Source: Emticicia oligotrophica DSM 17448
Lineage (GTDB): Bacteria; Bacteroidota; Bacteroidia; Cytophagales; Spirosomataceae
Direction of reading: 5' to 3'
Assembly (NCBI RefSeq): GCF_000263195.1
Contig: NC_018748.1
Coordinates: forward strand, 2,976,001 to 3,040,000
Length of the DNA stretch: 64,000 nucleotides
Part shown: one piece after another, positions 35,892 through 43,801 of the stretch
Layout: each line of letters begins with the position of its first letter
How positions within the stretch are numbered: the stretch's first letter is position 1
Position numbers and translations under genes: made by a program
The notes under the pieces: generated by a model
The model's input: only the letters and a program-made list of their open reading frames with translations
Told to the model about the DNA's origin: nothing
The model's database searches: none

Positions 35892-37034
35892 ATGAATATT
35901 AGTCTTTCCAAAATACCGCCCTCACTTGGTAGTGGTCTATCGGCAACAGCAATTGATAAACCAGCATTGGTGGGTTCTTATCAGATATTCAAAGGAAATG
36001 AGCATAACCCTTTATTAGCACCAAGAGGCGTTTGGAAATACCAAAATTATTTGATGGTTTCTGATACTGGGCAGAATCGAGTATTCATTTGGAATCAAAT
36101 TCCTTCAGATACTTATGCAAATCCAGATATTGTGTTGGGGCAAATTGAGCAATCCGACACTGGTAGAAATGCAGGAAGTACCGTCAGTGCCAGTACGCTT
36201 CAATATCCTTCAGGCATTTGGACAGATGGCACTAAACTCATCATTGCCGATGCTTGGAATCATCGGGTTTTAATATGGCATTCTTTTCCAACGAAAAATG
36301 GTCAAGCCGCTGATGTGGTCATTGGACAACCTAATTTCGAGCAAAACGAACCCAATATCAGAGGTATTGGTTCAACTCCCTCTGCACAAAGCCTAAATTG
36401 GCCCTATGGTGTTTTCTCTGATGGCACGCATCTATGGATTTGTGATACGGGAAATCGAAGAATTTTATTTTATAATTCTATTCCAACCGAAAATTTTGCC
36501 GCAGCCAGTAAAGTAATTGGTAAACCAAGTTTTACGGAGCGTGACTATGAAAATTATGAACCCATTTGGCCGTATTCCTTACGAGTTAGTACTAATGGTG
36601 TTTTGGCAATAACCGATACGCAATTTTATCGAACACTTATTTGGCATCATTGGAAAGATGCTTTTACAAAAACGGCTGATGTAATTATTGGTCAGCCCGA
36701 CTTTGATTCTAATGGAATGAATCAGTTTAGTCTCGCTCCTAAACAAGATTCCATGAGTTGGACTTATGATTCGTTTTTTTATAAAAATGGCATTTTTGTA
36801 GCCGATACTGGCAATAGTAGGCTTTTGTGGTTTGAAAATATTCCGAGTAGCAACGCTCCTGAGGCCGATAATTTATTAGGGCATTATGATTTCAATACTG
36901 GAAGTGAAAATACTCAAACACGTTTTGGAACCGATACACAACTCTATTGGCCTTTTTCGATTTGCGTTGATGGAGAAAAATTAGTTTTGGCCGATACAGG
37001 AAATCATCGACTCATTATTTATGATATCTTATAA
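35892..37034 (+). CDS. NHL-repeat protein of the hydrogenase locus
   Basis: 380 residues with about six NHL-type blades. Repeat units are visible as YLMVSDTGQNRVFIWN, LIIADAWNHRVLIWHSFP, LWICDTGNRRILFYNSIP, GIFVADTGNSRLLWFENIP and LVLADTGNHRLIIYD, each with the DTGNxR signature, interleaved with VIGQPxF segments. No signal peptide, so cytoplasmic. NHL proteins also occur in hup/hyp operons of heterocystous cyanobacteria and in actinobacterial group 2a loci. A structural role in hydrogenase assembly is inferred. Confidence 0.85.
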   Translation: MNISLSKIPPSLGSGLSATAIDKPALVGSYQIFKGNEHNPLLAPRGVWKYQNYLMVSDTGQNRVFIWNQIPSDTYANPDIVLGQIEQSDTGRNAGSTVSASTLQYPSGIWTDGTKLIIADAWNHRVLIWHSFPTKNGQAADVVIGQPNFEQNEPNIRGIGSTPSAQSLNWPYGVFSDGTHLWICDTGNRRILFYNSIPTENFAAASKVIGKPSFTERDYENYEPIWPYSLRVSTNGVLAITDTQFYRTLIWHHWKDAFTKTADVIIGQPDFDSNGMNQFSLAPKQDSMSWTYDSFFYKNGIFVADTGNSRLLWFENIPSSNAPEADNLLGHYDFNTGSENTQTRFGTDTQLYWPFSICVDGEKLVLADTGNHRLIIYDIL

Positions 37035-37040
37035 TGTATT

Positions 37041-37661
37041 ATGGAAAATGTTATTGCATTAGTTGGGGCGGCAATCATTGGTTTTTCTCACTCGTTTGAG
37101 GCCGACCATTTGGTGGCAGTGAGCAGCATTGTTACACGTAGAGATAATACTTTGGCGGCAATTAAAGATGGTATTTTTTGGGGTTTGGGGCATACGTCAA
37201 CTATTCTGATTGTAGCGGCAATTTATCTGATTGGTAAATTTATCTTAAATGAAAACGATTTTAAGTATTTTGAAGCAGGTGTAGGTATAATGTTAATTGG
37301 TTTAGGGTTTGTTCGCTTTTATCGTATTTTCCAAGAACGTTCGCACGGGCATATACATGCTAATGAGCCTACATTTGGTTTAGCTTATGGCGTAGGTTTA
37401 GTTCATGGTTTAGCAGGAAGCGGGGGTTTATTAATTTCGGTACTCACACAAATCAAAGACCATGTATTAGCATTTGCTTATATTACCTTGTTTGGCCTTG
37501 GCTCGGTTGTAGGTATGATGCTTGCTGCTGGAATTTTTAGCCTTCCATTTTCATCAAAAATCCTAAATAATCGTTGGCTTTCATTTGGTTTAGGCTTGGT
37601 TTCTGCCTCGCTTTGTGTTGGTTTAGGAATAAGCATTGTTTATAAAAACATTTTTCAATAA
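37041..37661 (+). CDS. Nickel permease (NicO/UreH-like, HX4DH motif)
   Basis: 206 residues, about six membrane helices. The first helix carries HSFEADH, the HX4DH nickel/cobalt signature, at residues 19-25, and a cytoplasmic histidine-containing loop (RSHGHIHANEP) lies near residue 108. Further helices have LVHGLAGSGGLL and FGLGSVVGMMLAAG. It most likely brings in Ni2+ for the Ni-Fe site. It starts 6 bases after the NHL gene and belongs to the hypCDE transcript. Confidence 0.85.
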   Translation: MENVIALVGAAIIGFSHSFEADHLVAVSSIVTRRDNTLAAIKDGIFWGLGHTSTILIVAAIYLIGKFILNENDFKYFEAGVGIMLIGLGFVRFYRIFQERSHGHIHANEPTFGLAYGVGLVHGLAGSGGLLISVLTQIKDHVLAFAYITLFGLGSVVGMMLAAGIFSLPFSSKILNNRWLSFGLGLVSASLCVGLGISIVYKNIFQ

Positions 37662-37681
37662 CATAGATCTGTATAAACTTT

Positions 37682-37927
37682 ATGTCAAACTCACCCATTT
37701 ATAATGAGTCCGAATTTGTAGCTTATGCACTGAATCAGATGAATATAAAGATTCTTCGACAAGAGGGAAAATACTTTGATTTAGAAGGTGGTTTTTCGGT
37801 TGAAGTGGAAGGCAAAGATCTTTATAGATTATCGGTAGAAGATTGGGTAATTTCACCATTTGAAGATATTGGTAAAATGTGCGAGTTTATTAAGAAAAAC
37901 CTCGAAATCTCACAGCAAAATGAATAA
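37682..37927 (+). CDS. Small hypothetical protein (81 aa)
   Basis: 81 residues, acidic, no signal or membrane segment, no recognised family. It begins MSNSPIYNESEFVAYAL. It starts 20 bases after the nickel permease and its stop overlaps the start of the bifunctional nuclease gene, so it translationally links the hydrogenase locus with that gene. Confidence 0.65.
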   Translation: MSNSPIYNESEFVAYALNQMNIKILRQEGKYFDLEGGFSVEVEGKDLYRLSVEDWVISPFEDIGKMCEFIKKNLEISQQNE

Positions 37928-38471
37928 ACTTGAAGTTTCGGTGATTGCTTTAGCCGAAAGTGAATCCAAGAAAGGGTATTATGTTTTGATTTTAGAAGAA
38001 CAAAAATCAAAAAAACGGATTCCGATTATTGTAGGTAATCAGGAAGCACAGGCCATTGCCATTCACTTAGAAAGACTTCAACCTGCTCGACCTTTAACGC
38101 ATGATTTATTCAAAAATGTAATTGACCAATTAAAGGCAAAGCTTCGTGAAGTGAATATCCATCAGCTCGAAAATGAAATATTTTACTCAAATATTATCCT
38201 GCAATCAGTTGATGGTGAAGTGTTTGATATAGATTCTCGCACATCCGATGCCATTGCTTTAGCTGTGCGTTTTTCTTGCCCGATTTATGTTAGTCAATCT
38301 GTTTTAGAAAGTGCTGGCTATGAAATTGATGATAAAGGCAAAGAAAAGAAGGGTTCTTATGCAGAATATACCTTAGCAGAATTAGAGGAGTTATTAGAAA
38401 AGATTCTAAAAAAAGAAGATTACGAAAGTGCGGCTCGGGTAAGAGATGCCATTGAAAGAAGAAAAAGGTGA
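37920..38471 (+). CDS. Bifunctional nuclease family protein (DUF151) with UVR motif
   Basis: 183 residues from the ATG at 37920; the TTG at 37860 lies inside the previous gene. The DUF151/BFN domain covers about 1-135 (VGNQEAQAIAIHLERLQPAR, DSRTSDAIALAVRF). The C-terminus (LEELLEKILKKEDYESAARV, then RDAIERRK) is a UvrB/UvrC-type UVR motif, a combination common in Bacteroidota. Family members have been reported to have DNase/RNase activity. It overlaps the 81-aa gene by 8 bases. The truncated alr copy begins one base after its stop codon. Confidence 0.85.
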   Translation: MNKLEVSVIALAESESKKGYYVLILEEQKSKKRIPIIVGNQEAQAIAIHLERLQPARPLTHDLFKNVIDQLKAKLREVNIHQLENEIFYSNIILQSVDGEVFDIDSRTSDAIALAVRFSCPIYVSQSVLESAGYEIDDKGKEKKGSYAEYTLAELEELLEKILKKEDYESAARVRDAIERRKR

Positions 38472-38472
38472 A

Positions 38473-39147
38473 GACTCAATCAAAACCCTACTATTCAAGT
38501 GGCTTCGATATTTAGTCATTTAGTAGGGGCAGACGAAAGTGAGTATAATGCCTTTTTTAAACTGCAGATTGAGAAATTCGAGCAAATATTACAACAAATT
38601 TTAGCTGCTAAATCGAGACAAAAACCGCTTAGACATATCTGTAATACAGCTGGAATTATCCGTTCCCCAGAAGCCCAATTTGATATGGTTCGCTTAGGTA
38701 TTGTATTGGACTTAGTGGCGTGGAAGTAACAGGAAGTAGAACAAAATAAAATGCTTTGCAAACGGTTGGAACGCTGAAGACCGTGATTTCTCAAATCAAA
38801 TATTTAGAGGCTGGCACAACCGTTGGATATATTCGAAAGGGTGTATTGGAACGAGATTCGAAAATTACCACGATTGCTATTGGTTCTGCCGATGGTTTTG
38901 ACCGTGGTTGTAGCAAAGGTGTTGGGAAAGTTTTGGTTAATGGAGTGGCTTGTCCTGTCGTAGGTAATGTTTGCATGGACATGACCATGATTGATGTAAC
39001 CGATGTAGAGTGTGAGGAAGCTGATGAAGTAATAATTTTTGGAAAGACCTTTCAATTACAGAATTAGCCCAAACTATTGATATAATTCCGTATGAAATTT
39101 TTACGGGAGTAAGTGAACGAGTAAAACGAGTATTTTATAAAGAATAA
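38473..39147 (+). pseudogene. Truncated, frameshifted alr 3' fragment (right direct repeat)
   Basis: The segment reproduces the last ~220 codons of murF-alr (21413-22076). It has no start, and frameshifts near 38705-38760 and again near 39045 break it into three frames, with active-region changes such as S to I after GY and Y to S in IGYADG. Before the frameshifts most differences are in third codon positions, meaning the copy diverged while still functional and decayed later. Its end coincides with a stop codon and a hairpin. Confidence 0.9.
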
Positions 39148-39179
39148 TATAGGAGTTAAGTAATTAACTCTCCTATATT
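39146..39179 (+). terminator. Hairpin at the end of the alr fragment
   Basis: AATATAGGAG (39146-39155) and CTCCTATATT (39170-39179) form perfect 10-bp arms overlapping the alr-fragment stop codon. It looks like the original terminator of an alr gene. The intact copy at 22076 has a different downstream sequence. Confidence 0.65.
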
Positions 39180-39259
39180 ACCTCTCATCAAAGATGGTTG
39201 GTGGCAATACATTTTTAATGGAAACGAAGTCGTAGTTGAAAACACTCTTTTCCCATAGT

Positions 39260-40603
39260 TTACTCAGCTTGAGATACAATATTTTTAATTACATTGTCTA
39301 ACTCTTGGGCACTGGTAGTGATTGAATCAAATAGATATCTTTTTTCTGCTTCATCTATTTGATCAATTTGCAGCAACTCGACAATCGTCATGAGCCTACA
39401 CAAAGGAGCTCTTATGATATGTGATTGATGCCAGGCAATATCTTTTAGCTTATTGTTTTGTAGTATTATGGTATTATTTTTATTGTTAAGTTCTGTGATA
39501 TCTTGAATAATAAATATAATGTTATCTTGCTTTTTACTTTTAAAAAACTCCGAACTCAAGAGTATTTCTATTCTATCATTTTCTTTTGAAATACCAGTAA
39601 AACGTTCATTGTTGCATATGAAATTTTCGATATTCATTGAAAAATTGTCTATGTTTATTACATCCTGACTTTCAAATTCAATATCTTCAATAATATCTGT
39701 AAGGTATAATTCTAAAAACGCTTTAGAATCATATTTGAATAATTTCATGGCGTAAAAGTTAGCGTATGAAATTTTTAAACTCTTATCGGAAATAAGAATG
39801 CCAATTGGTGCCGAATTGGCTATTTTTCTAAATCGCTCTTCACTTTCGATTAGTGATTGTTCTAGCTTTTTCTTTTCAGTAATATCCTTTGCGAAAATAG
39901 AAACACCATAAAGTTTGAGTTCTTGATTATAAACAGGATTAAACTTTGTTTGATACCATACTTCCTGGCCTGAGGCTGTAAGGTAAGGAATTTCTACTAA
40001 TGAGCTTTCACCTCTAGCTGCTTTGGGGTAATACTCATAAAATAGATTGGCTTTGTCGGGCATAAAATTTCGAAAATCCATGCCTATGATAGCATTGACA
40101 TCTGTATTATTTAGGGTTGTTTGGAAGGCTATCTGATTCATGGTGATAATCTTATAGTCCAAATCAAGTAAAGTAATAGATTCATCAGTATTATCTAATA
40201 TGGCTTTTATATTTTCACTCATATTAGATATTTTTTTCTCTGCTATTTTTTCATTTGTTATATTCTTGGCACTTAAAGTCACACCAATTAATTCGTCTTC
40301 GTCGTAAACGGGCGATGTTTTGTATTCAAACCAATAAGAGGTATTTTCATGTTGGGTTAGGTTTTGAATGGTAAATGGAATTCCATTTATTGCAGATTCA
40401 AAAGCATCTAAATAAATTTTTCGGTTTGCTTCAATAACAAAGTTAGGATAATATAAATCGCCAACTTGTATTTCCCTTTTGTGGTATTCAAACAACACTT
40501 CTTTAATAGACTTATTAAATGCCATTACTTCATGATTTTTGCCTATTAAGACAATGTTGTCGGGGCTATTATCCAAAATTGCTTTGAAATACTTTTGTAA
40601 CAT
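39260..40603 (-). CDS. Three-PAS sensor protein with phosphoacceptor-like domain but no ATPase domain
   Basis: 447 residues, cytoplasmic. Three PAS domains at about 1-120, 125-250 and 260-375 (start points FKAILDNSPDNIVLIG, IKAILDNTDESITLLDLDY, RKIANSAPIGILISD). They are followed by a short coiled-coil and a HisKA-like helix pair LKDIAWHQSHIIRAPLCRLM, ending at ...VIKNIVSQAE. There is no HATPase domain afterwards, and the stop codon is clean. Related Bacteroidota proteins of this short type exist. The histidine in WHQSHIIRAP may accept a phosphate from another kinase. Orphan gene, flanked by the alr fragment and a long non-coding region. Confidence 0.8.
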   Translation of the reverse strand: MLQKYFKAILDNSPDNIVLIGKNHEVMAFNKSIKEVLFEYHKREIQVGDLYYPNFVIEANRKIYLDAFESAINGIPFTIQNLTQHENTSYWFEYKTSPVYDEDELIGVTLSAKNITNEKIAEKKISNMSENIKAILDNTDESITLLDLDYKIITMNQIAFQTTLNNTDVNAIIGMDFRNFMPDKANLFYEYYPKAARGESSLVEIPYLTASGQEVWYQTKFNPVYNQELKLYGVSIFAKDITEKKKLEQSLIESEERFRKIANSAPIGILISDKSLKISYANFYAMKLFKYDSKAFLELYLTDIIEDIEFESQDVINIDNFSMNIENFICNNERFTGISKENDRIEILLSSEFFKSKKQDNIIFIIQDITELNNKNNTIILQNNKLKDIAWHQSHIIRAPLCRLMTIVELLQIDQIDEAEKRYLFDSITTSAQELDNVIKNIVSQAE

Positions 40604-41532
40604 TTTTAGGTTTTATTAAAAGATTGTGTCCAACGTTTAATTGACTTTCTAAGGTAGCGTTCATTAGCTATGTCGTTGATTAGCATTCCTATCTATAAAC
40701 ATGGATAGGAAGCCCATCAACTTTTTTTAGCCAAGTTGATGCCCCTTAGAAATTTTGTTTCGATTATCTTCTCGGTAGCAAATTGTCACTCAACCAGAAA
40801 TAATTATCTGATTTGAAAAAACTTAAAATGGTTCTTATGCATATACGCTTCTAGCAAAAAGCTTTCCGTGATTTGTCTAGCTTTCATTCCTGCTTTTGTA
40901 TTGATACTCAAACTAACGTATTGTTTGGTCTATTTCTAGTTATGTGTCTAAGGTTAATCGAACAACATGTTTTGCTAGTTCTTTTAAATAGAATTTGAAG
41001 TAGTAGTTAGTTTGTATGAACCATTTGATTTTTACTAAATTTCTTTGAGTTGTACTTTATGTGTTTAAATTTTGAGCTATTGAAGTCAAAATGAGGTCTA
41101 TTAAGTTTTAAATGGCTATTATTTAAAGTGACTCAAAGCTATTTTTAGATTAATCCAATTTTCAATGGAAAGTTAAAGCAAATTTCTTGAATGACAAAAG
41201 AAAACATAATGATAGTTTTCGTGCGATTAATCATTGATGCTTTTTGTATTATTTCCTTCAAAAAATATATGCTTAAGAAACTTAGAAATGTTGCTCTAAG
41301 TGGTAATAGCTTGATTATTATTAGGCAAATCGAGAAAAGATAGTTTATTAGTAAAGTTCTGTATTAAGCCTAACAAGATAGGAGGTAAAAGAAGATTATT
41401 GAAGTTTTGTTTGTATAAAAGTAACGAACAAGAGAGCAAATAGTAATTCATTGCCGTCTAGGCGACCCCTTCTGCTTTAACTGACGGCAATGAATAGTTT
41501 TTCTAACTAAATTTGTGATAACTCATATTAGC
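40604..41532. other. 929-base region without convincing genes
   Basis: No ORF of useful length is present on either strand. Contents seen: inverted repeat TTCCTATC/GATAGGAA at 40686-40711, a second at 40715-40741 (CATCAACTT/AAGTTGATG), and the ATTCATTGCCGTC hairpin at 41446-41495. The rest is AT-rich unique-looking sequence. It may be decayed coding DNA, a small RNA locus or a regulatory region for the PAS gene. Confidence 0.6.
41446..41526. repeat. Interspersed hairpin repeat, copy 1 (GCCGTC type)
   Basis: ATTCATTGCCGTC (41446-41458) and GACGGCAATGAAT (41483-41495) are perfect 13-bp arms, followed by a tail ATTTGTGATAACTCAT (41511-41526). The same GTTTTAACTGACGGCAAT arm and a related tail occur at 50842-51057. 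Confidence 0.55.
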
Positions 41533-42486
41533 CTAGAGTTTTTCTAAAGCATCTAAAACCTCTTTTTCGGTAGATGGTTTAAGTTCTATTTCAATGGTTT
41601 GTAGGTCCTCAATTTTTATATCTTTGAAAAAGGAAAACACCTCTTCTTTGGTTGTTTGGGCGATGGCTACAATCTTCACATCTTCACCAATAGGAACATT
41701 TAATGACTTGCCATTAAAGACTTGAATAACTGAGTTGATATTAGGCAGTACCATAAAAATGGCAACATTTTCTAATGGTACTTTGGTTGATACAAACGAA
41801 ACAGTTGTTTGTGGTCTGGGGTCATTAGCAAATTTATCACAGTTTATCCAGCCAAATCTTTTCGGGAAAATTTCATACGAACCTTTACCAGCAAATATGG
41901 TAAAACGCCCTTCTTGTTGGTTAGGATTGTTTGCCGTATCTGGTGGGGCCTCTTGCCAAGTGAATCTATCATTTCTTCCATATCCTTCATAAAATAACCA
42001 CATATCATTATCTACTACGGCCGCTGGAATGGAGATATTTGGAGGATATGAACTAACTTGTAGCGGGTTGCCATTTTTAGATACACTAAGATAAATAGCA
42101 CCACCCGTACTCAATAATCGTCCGTATGATTCTGTAGGCTTTCGATGTAAAATCATGTCTTTAAGGCTATAAAGTTCAATAATTTCAATATCAAATGGAT
42201 ATTTAACTTCTGAACCTTGCGGACTTACAAGATTCCACTCATAGAGCCATATTTTAGTGCCCTTGGGAGTTGTAATTGGCAAGTCATCTGAGCTCTTAAC
42301 TGTGAATTTCTGTGATACACTTGCCAGTTTATTTAAAATTGGTAAATCATATTCTCCTTCAAAAACCTTATCCTTAAATGGGTCAACAGGCTCTTCGGCC
42401 GGAATTAAGCGGTCAGTAGAGCAGGAATAGATGCTCGCTACAAATAATGTACTGAGCAGTAATTTGAATAAATGCTTAATTTTCAT
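41533..42486 (-). CDS. Lipoprotein of unknown function
   Basis: 317 residues. The signal peptide ends at a lipobox IYSC with Cys22, followed by STDRLIPAEEPVDPF. The rest has no recognised domain; it is rich in beta-strand-like segments, ends in an alpha-helical STEKEVLDALEKL tail, and contains WEAP/FTWQEAPPD and FPKRFGWINCDKF segments. It starts 13 bases after the outer-membrane protein gene upstream (same strand), so the two form an operon and may act together at the outer membrane. Confidence 0.7.
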   Translation of the reverse strand: MKIKHLFKLLLSTLFVASIYSCSTDRLIPAEEPVDPFKDKVFEGEYDLPILNKLASVSQKFTVKSSDDLPITTPKGTKIWLYEWNLVSPQGSEVKYPFDIEIIELYSLKDMILHRKPTESYGRLLSTGGAIYLSVSKNGNPLQVSSYPPNISIPAAVVDNDMWLFYEGYGRNDRFTWQEAPPDTANNPNQQEGRFTIFAGKGSYEIFPKRFGWINCDKFANDPRPQTTVSFVSTKVPLENVAIFMVLPNINSVIQVFNGKSLNVPIGEDVKIVAIAQTTKEEVFSFFKDIKIEDLQTIEIELKPSTEKEVLDALEKL

Positions 42487-42499
42487 CTCTTTTAGTGAA

Positions 42500-43054
42500 T
42501 TATCGGATAACTGGACAATTGTTTCTTTTCTTATCTTTAATAAATCCCGGATAAATTAATAGCCCTATTTCGCCGTTTGATTCATTCCAAAGAGCATTAT
42601 ATTTTACTTCCGCAAAAAAACGCATGGTATGAGAGCCAAAAGAGGTGCCAAGGCCAACCATAGGTAGAATATTTTGCTTATCAGCTTTACTATTAGCACT
42701 GCTGATATAGTTAAACCATTGGTTATAATCAGCTCCAACGCTTAAATATAAATTAGGCTTTTGTGGCTGAACTTGACTTCTTCTATAACTAACTTTGTTT
42801 ACTGAGGAAATTAGCACTAAGTGGGCATTAACGCCTGCATAAATTTCGTGAATTTCATTGAATTGTGGTGCATACTTTACTGAAGGCACCAAGAGTAGCT
42901 TATCATTTACAGGTATCTGCGAACGAAGACCCACGCCAACAGTTTTTAGAGGAAAATTATACATGAACGAGGCCCCAAATGATACTTTATCTTGAGCAAT
43001 GGTGGAAAATGAGAAACAAAGTAATAGTAAGGTAATTGTGTAAAGTTTTATCAC
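42500..43054 (-). CDS. Small outer-membrane beta-barrel protein candidate
   Basis: 184 residues, signal peptide to about 21 (SFSTIAQ). The remaining chain shows alternating hydrophobic strands with aromatic ends (VSFGASFMYNF, LLLVPSVKYAPQF, LYLSVGADYNQWF, MRFFAEVKYNALW, IGLLIYPGF), typical of an 8-stranded barrel. Function unknown. A CAAATATA (-7 on the minus strand) lies at 43093-43100. It is followed by the lipoprotein gene. Confidence 0.65.
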   Translation of the reverse strand: MIKLYTITLLLLCFSFSTIAQDKVSFGASFMYNFPLKTVGVGLRSQIPVNDKLLLVPSVKYAPQFNEIHEIYAGVNAHLVLISSVNKVSYRRSQVQPQKPNLYLSVGADYNQWFNYISSANSKADKQNILPMVGLGTSFGSHTMRFFAEVKYNALWNESNGEIGLLIYPGFIKDKKRNNCPVIR

Positions 43055-43158
43055 GGGCTACAAGTAGTTTGGTTTTAATAGAAACAGCTTTACAAATATA
43101 TGGTTTTCTTCATATTTAACTTCGCGGGGCTTTTGTTTATTCTTGAAAAAATTGGAAA

Positions 43159-43178
43159 TATAGGTATTTTTACCTATA
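43159..43178. promoter_or_regulatory. 20-bp perfect palindrome between divergent genes
   Basis: TATAGGTA-TTTT-TACCTATA lies between the divergent barrel and small exported protein genes and could be a shared operator site or a short hairpin. Confidence 0.35.
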
Positions 43179-43194
43179 AAATTTATCTATTTTA

Positions 43195-43225
43195 TTGCTC
43201 GGTATTTATTTGAGCTATAATTTTG
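43195..43225 (+). promoter_or_regulatory. Bacteroidota-type promoter of the small exported protein gene
   Basis: TTG at 43195-43197 and TAATTTTG at 43218-43225 with a spacer of 20 bases, 42 bases before ATG 43268. It excludes the in-frame TTG at 43223 as start. Confidence 0.55.
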
Positions 43226-43267
43226 AATTGTTTCTGCAAGAAACAAAAAATAAATATTATTCGAAAA

Positions 43268-43636
43268 ATGAAAAATATACTAAACGCCTTAGTGGTGTTA
43301 TCGGCGTTGTCGGTAACTACCACCAGTTTTGCACAGTCGAGTGCTCCAAATTCAGCTAACTACAAGCAGCAAAACCAGCTTTTGGGTAGAAAAAATACCT
43401 CTAATGCTCCAGCAAAAGTCCAGTTGAATAATGATTATTCAACGAACCCGCATGCCAATAATCGAAATTATAAAGCAAAAACCAAAAACAATCAAAAGTC
43501 AAATATTGTGGTGGCTGTTAATAATGATGATATCCAACGAAATTATAAGCAGAAAAACTTACTAACCAACAAAGGCAGAGAAGTCAATCGAAAAACAAAG
43601 CATAAATTAGATTCTACACAAGTTATAGCGGAATAA
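43268..43636 (+). CDS. Small exported protein with NYK repeats
   Basis: 122 residues from ATG 43268. Cleavable signal peptide MKNILNALVVLSALSVTTTS with FAQ at the cut. The mature protein is short, basic and rich in Asn/Lys/Gln, with imperfect repeats NYKQQNQLLGRKN, NRNYKAKTKNN and RNYKQKNLLTNKG. No family is recognised; it is probably periplasmic or surface-associated and intrinsically disordered. It has its own promoter. Confidence 0.6.
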   Translation: MKNILNALVVLSALSVTTTSFAQSSAPNSANYKQQNQLLGRKNTSNAPAKVQLNNDYSTNPHANNRNYKAKTKNNQKSNIVVAVNNDDIQRNYKQKNLLTNKGREVNRKTKHKLDSTQVIAE

Positions 43637-43703
43637 GAAACGTGTCAATTTTCGACTGTTTTGAGATTGAAAATTGCGGTGCTGAAGCCTAATTTGATAG
43701 AAA

Positions 43704-43761
43704 TGAGTTCCTTAGGAAAAACGACCTATCGCTGCTAAATAGATAGCTCCTAAGGAACTCA
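43704..43761. repeat. Interspersed hairpin, AGTTCC-type copy 1
   Basis: TGAGTTCCTTAGGA (43704-43717) and TCCTAAGGAACTCA (43748-43761) are perfect 14-bp arms around a 30-base loop that has a further small CTATC/GATAG stem. It lies between convergent genes and can also act as a terminator. The site at 49552-49601 has the same architecture and related arms. Confidence 0.55.
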
Positions 43762-43801
43762 AAATCTTTAAAAATACTATTTTAATTGCTTGCTGAAATC
43801 C

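Noticed and set aside
22222-38471. A link to nitrogen fixation, since group 2a enzymes recycle H2 in diazotrophic cyanobacteria
   Set aside because: No nif gene is in the window; the aerobic H2-scavenging role is at least as likely.
38499-39067. Two open frames (76 and 103 codons) in the alr-like segment that could be called genes
   Set aside because: They are pieces of one frameshifted alr copy; neither has a start context or a complete domain.
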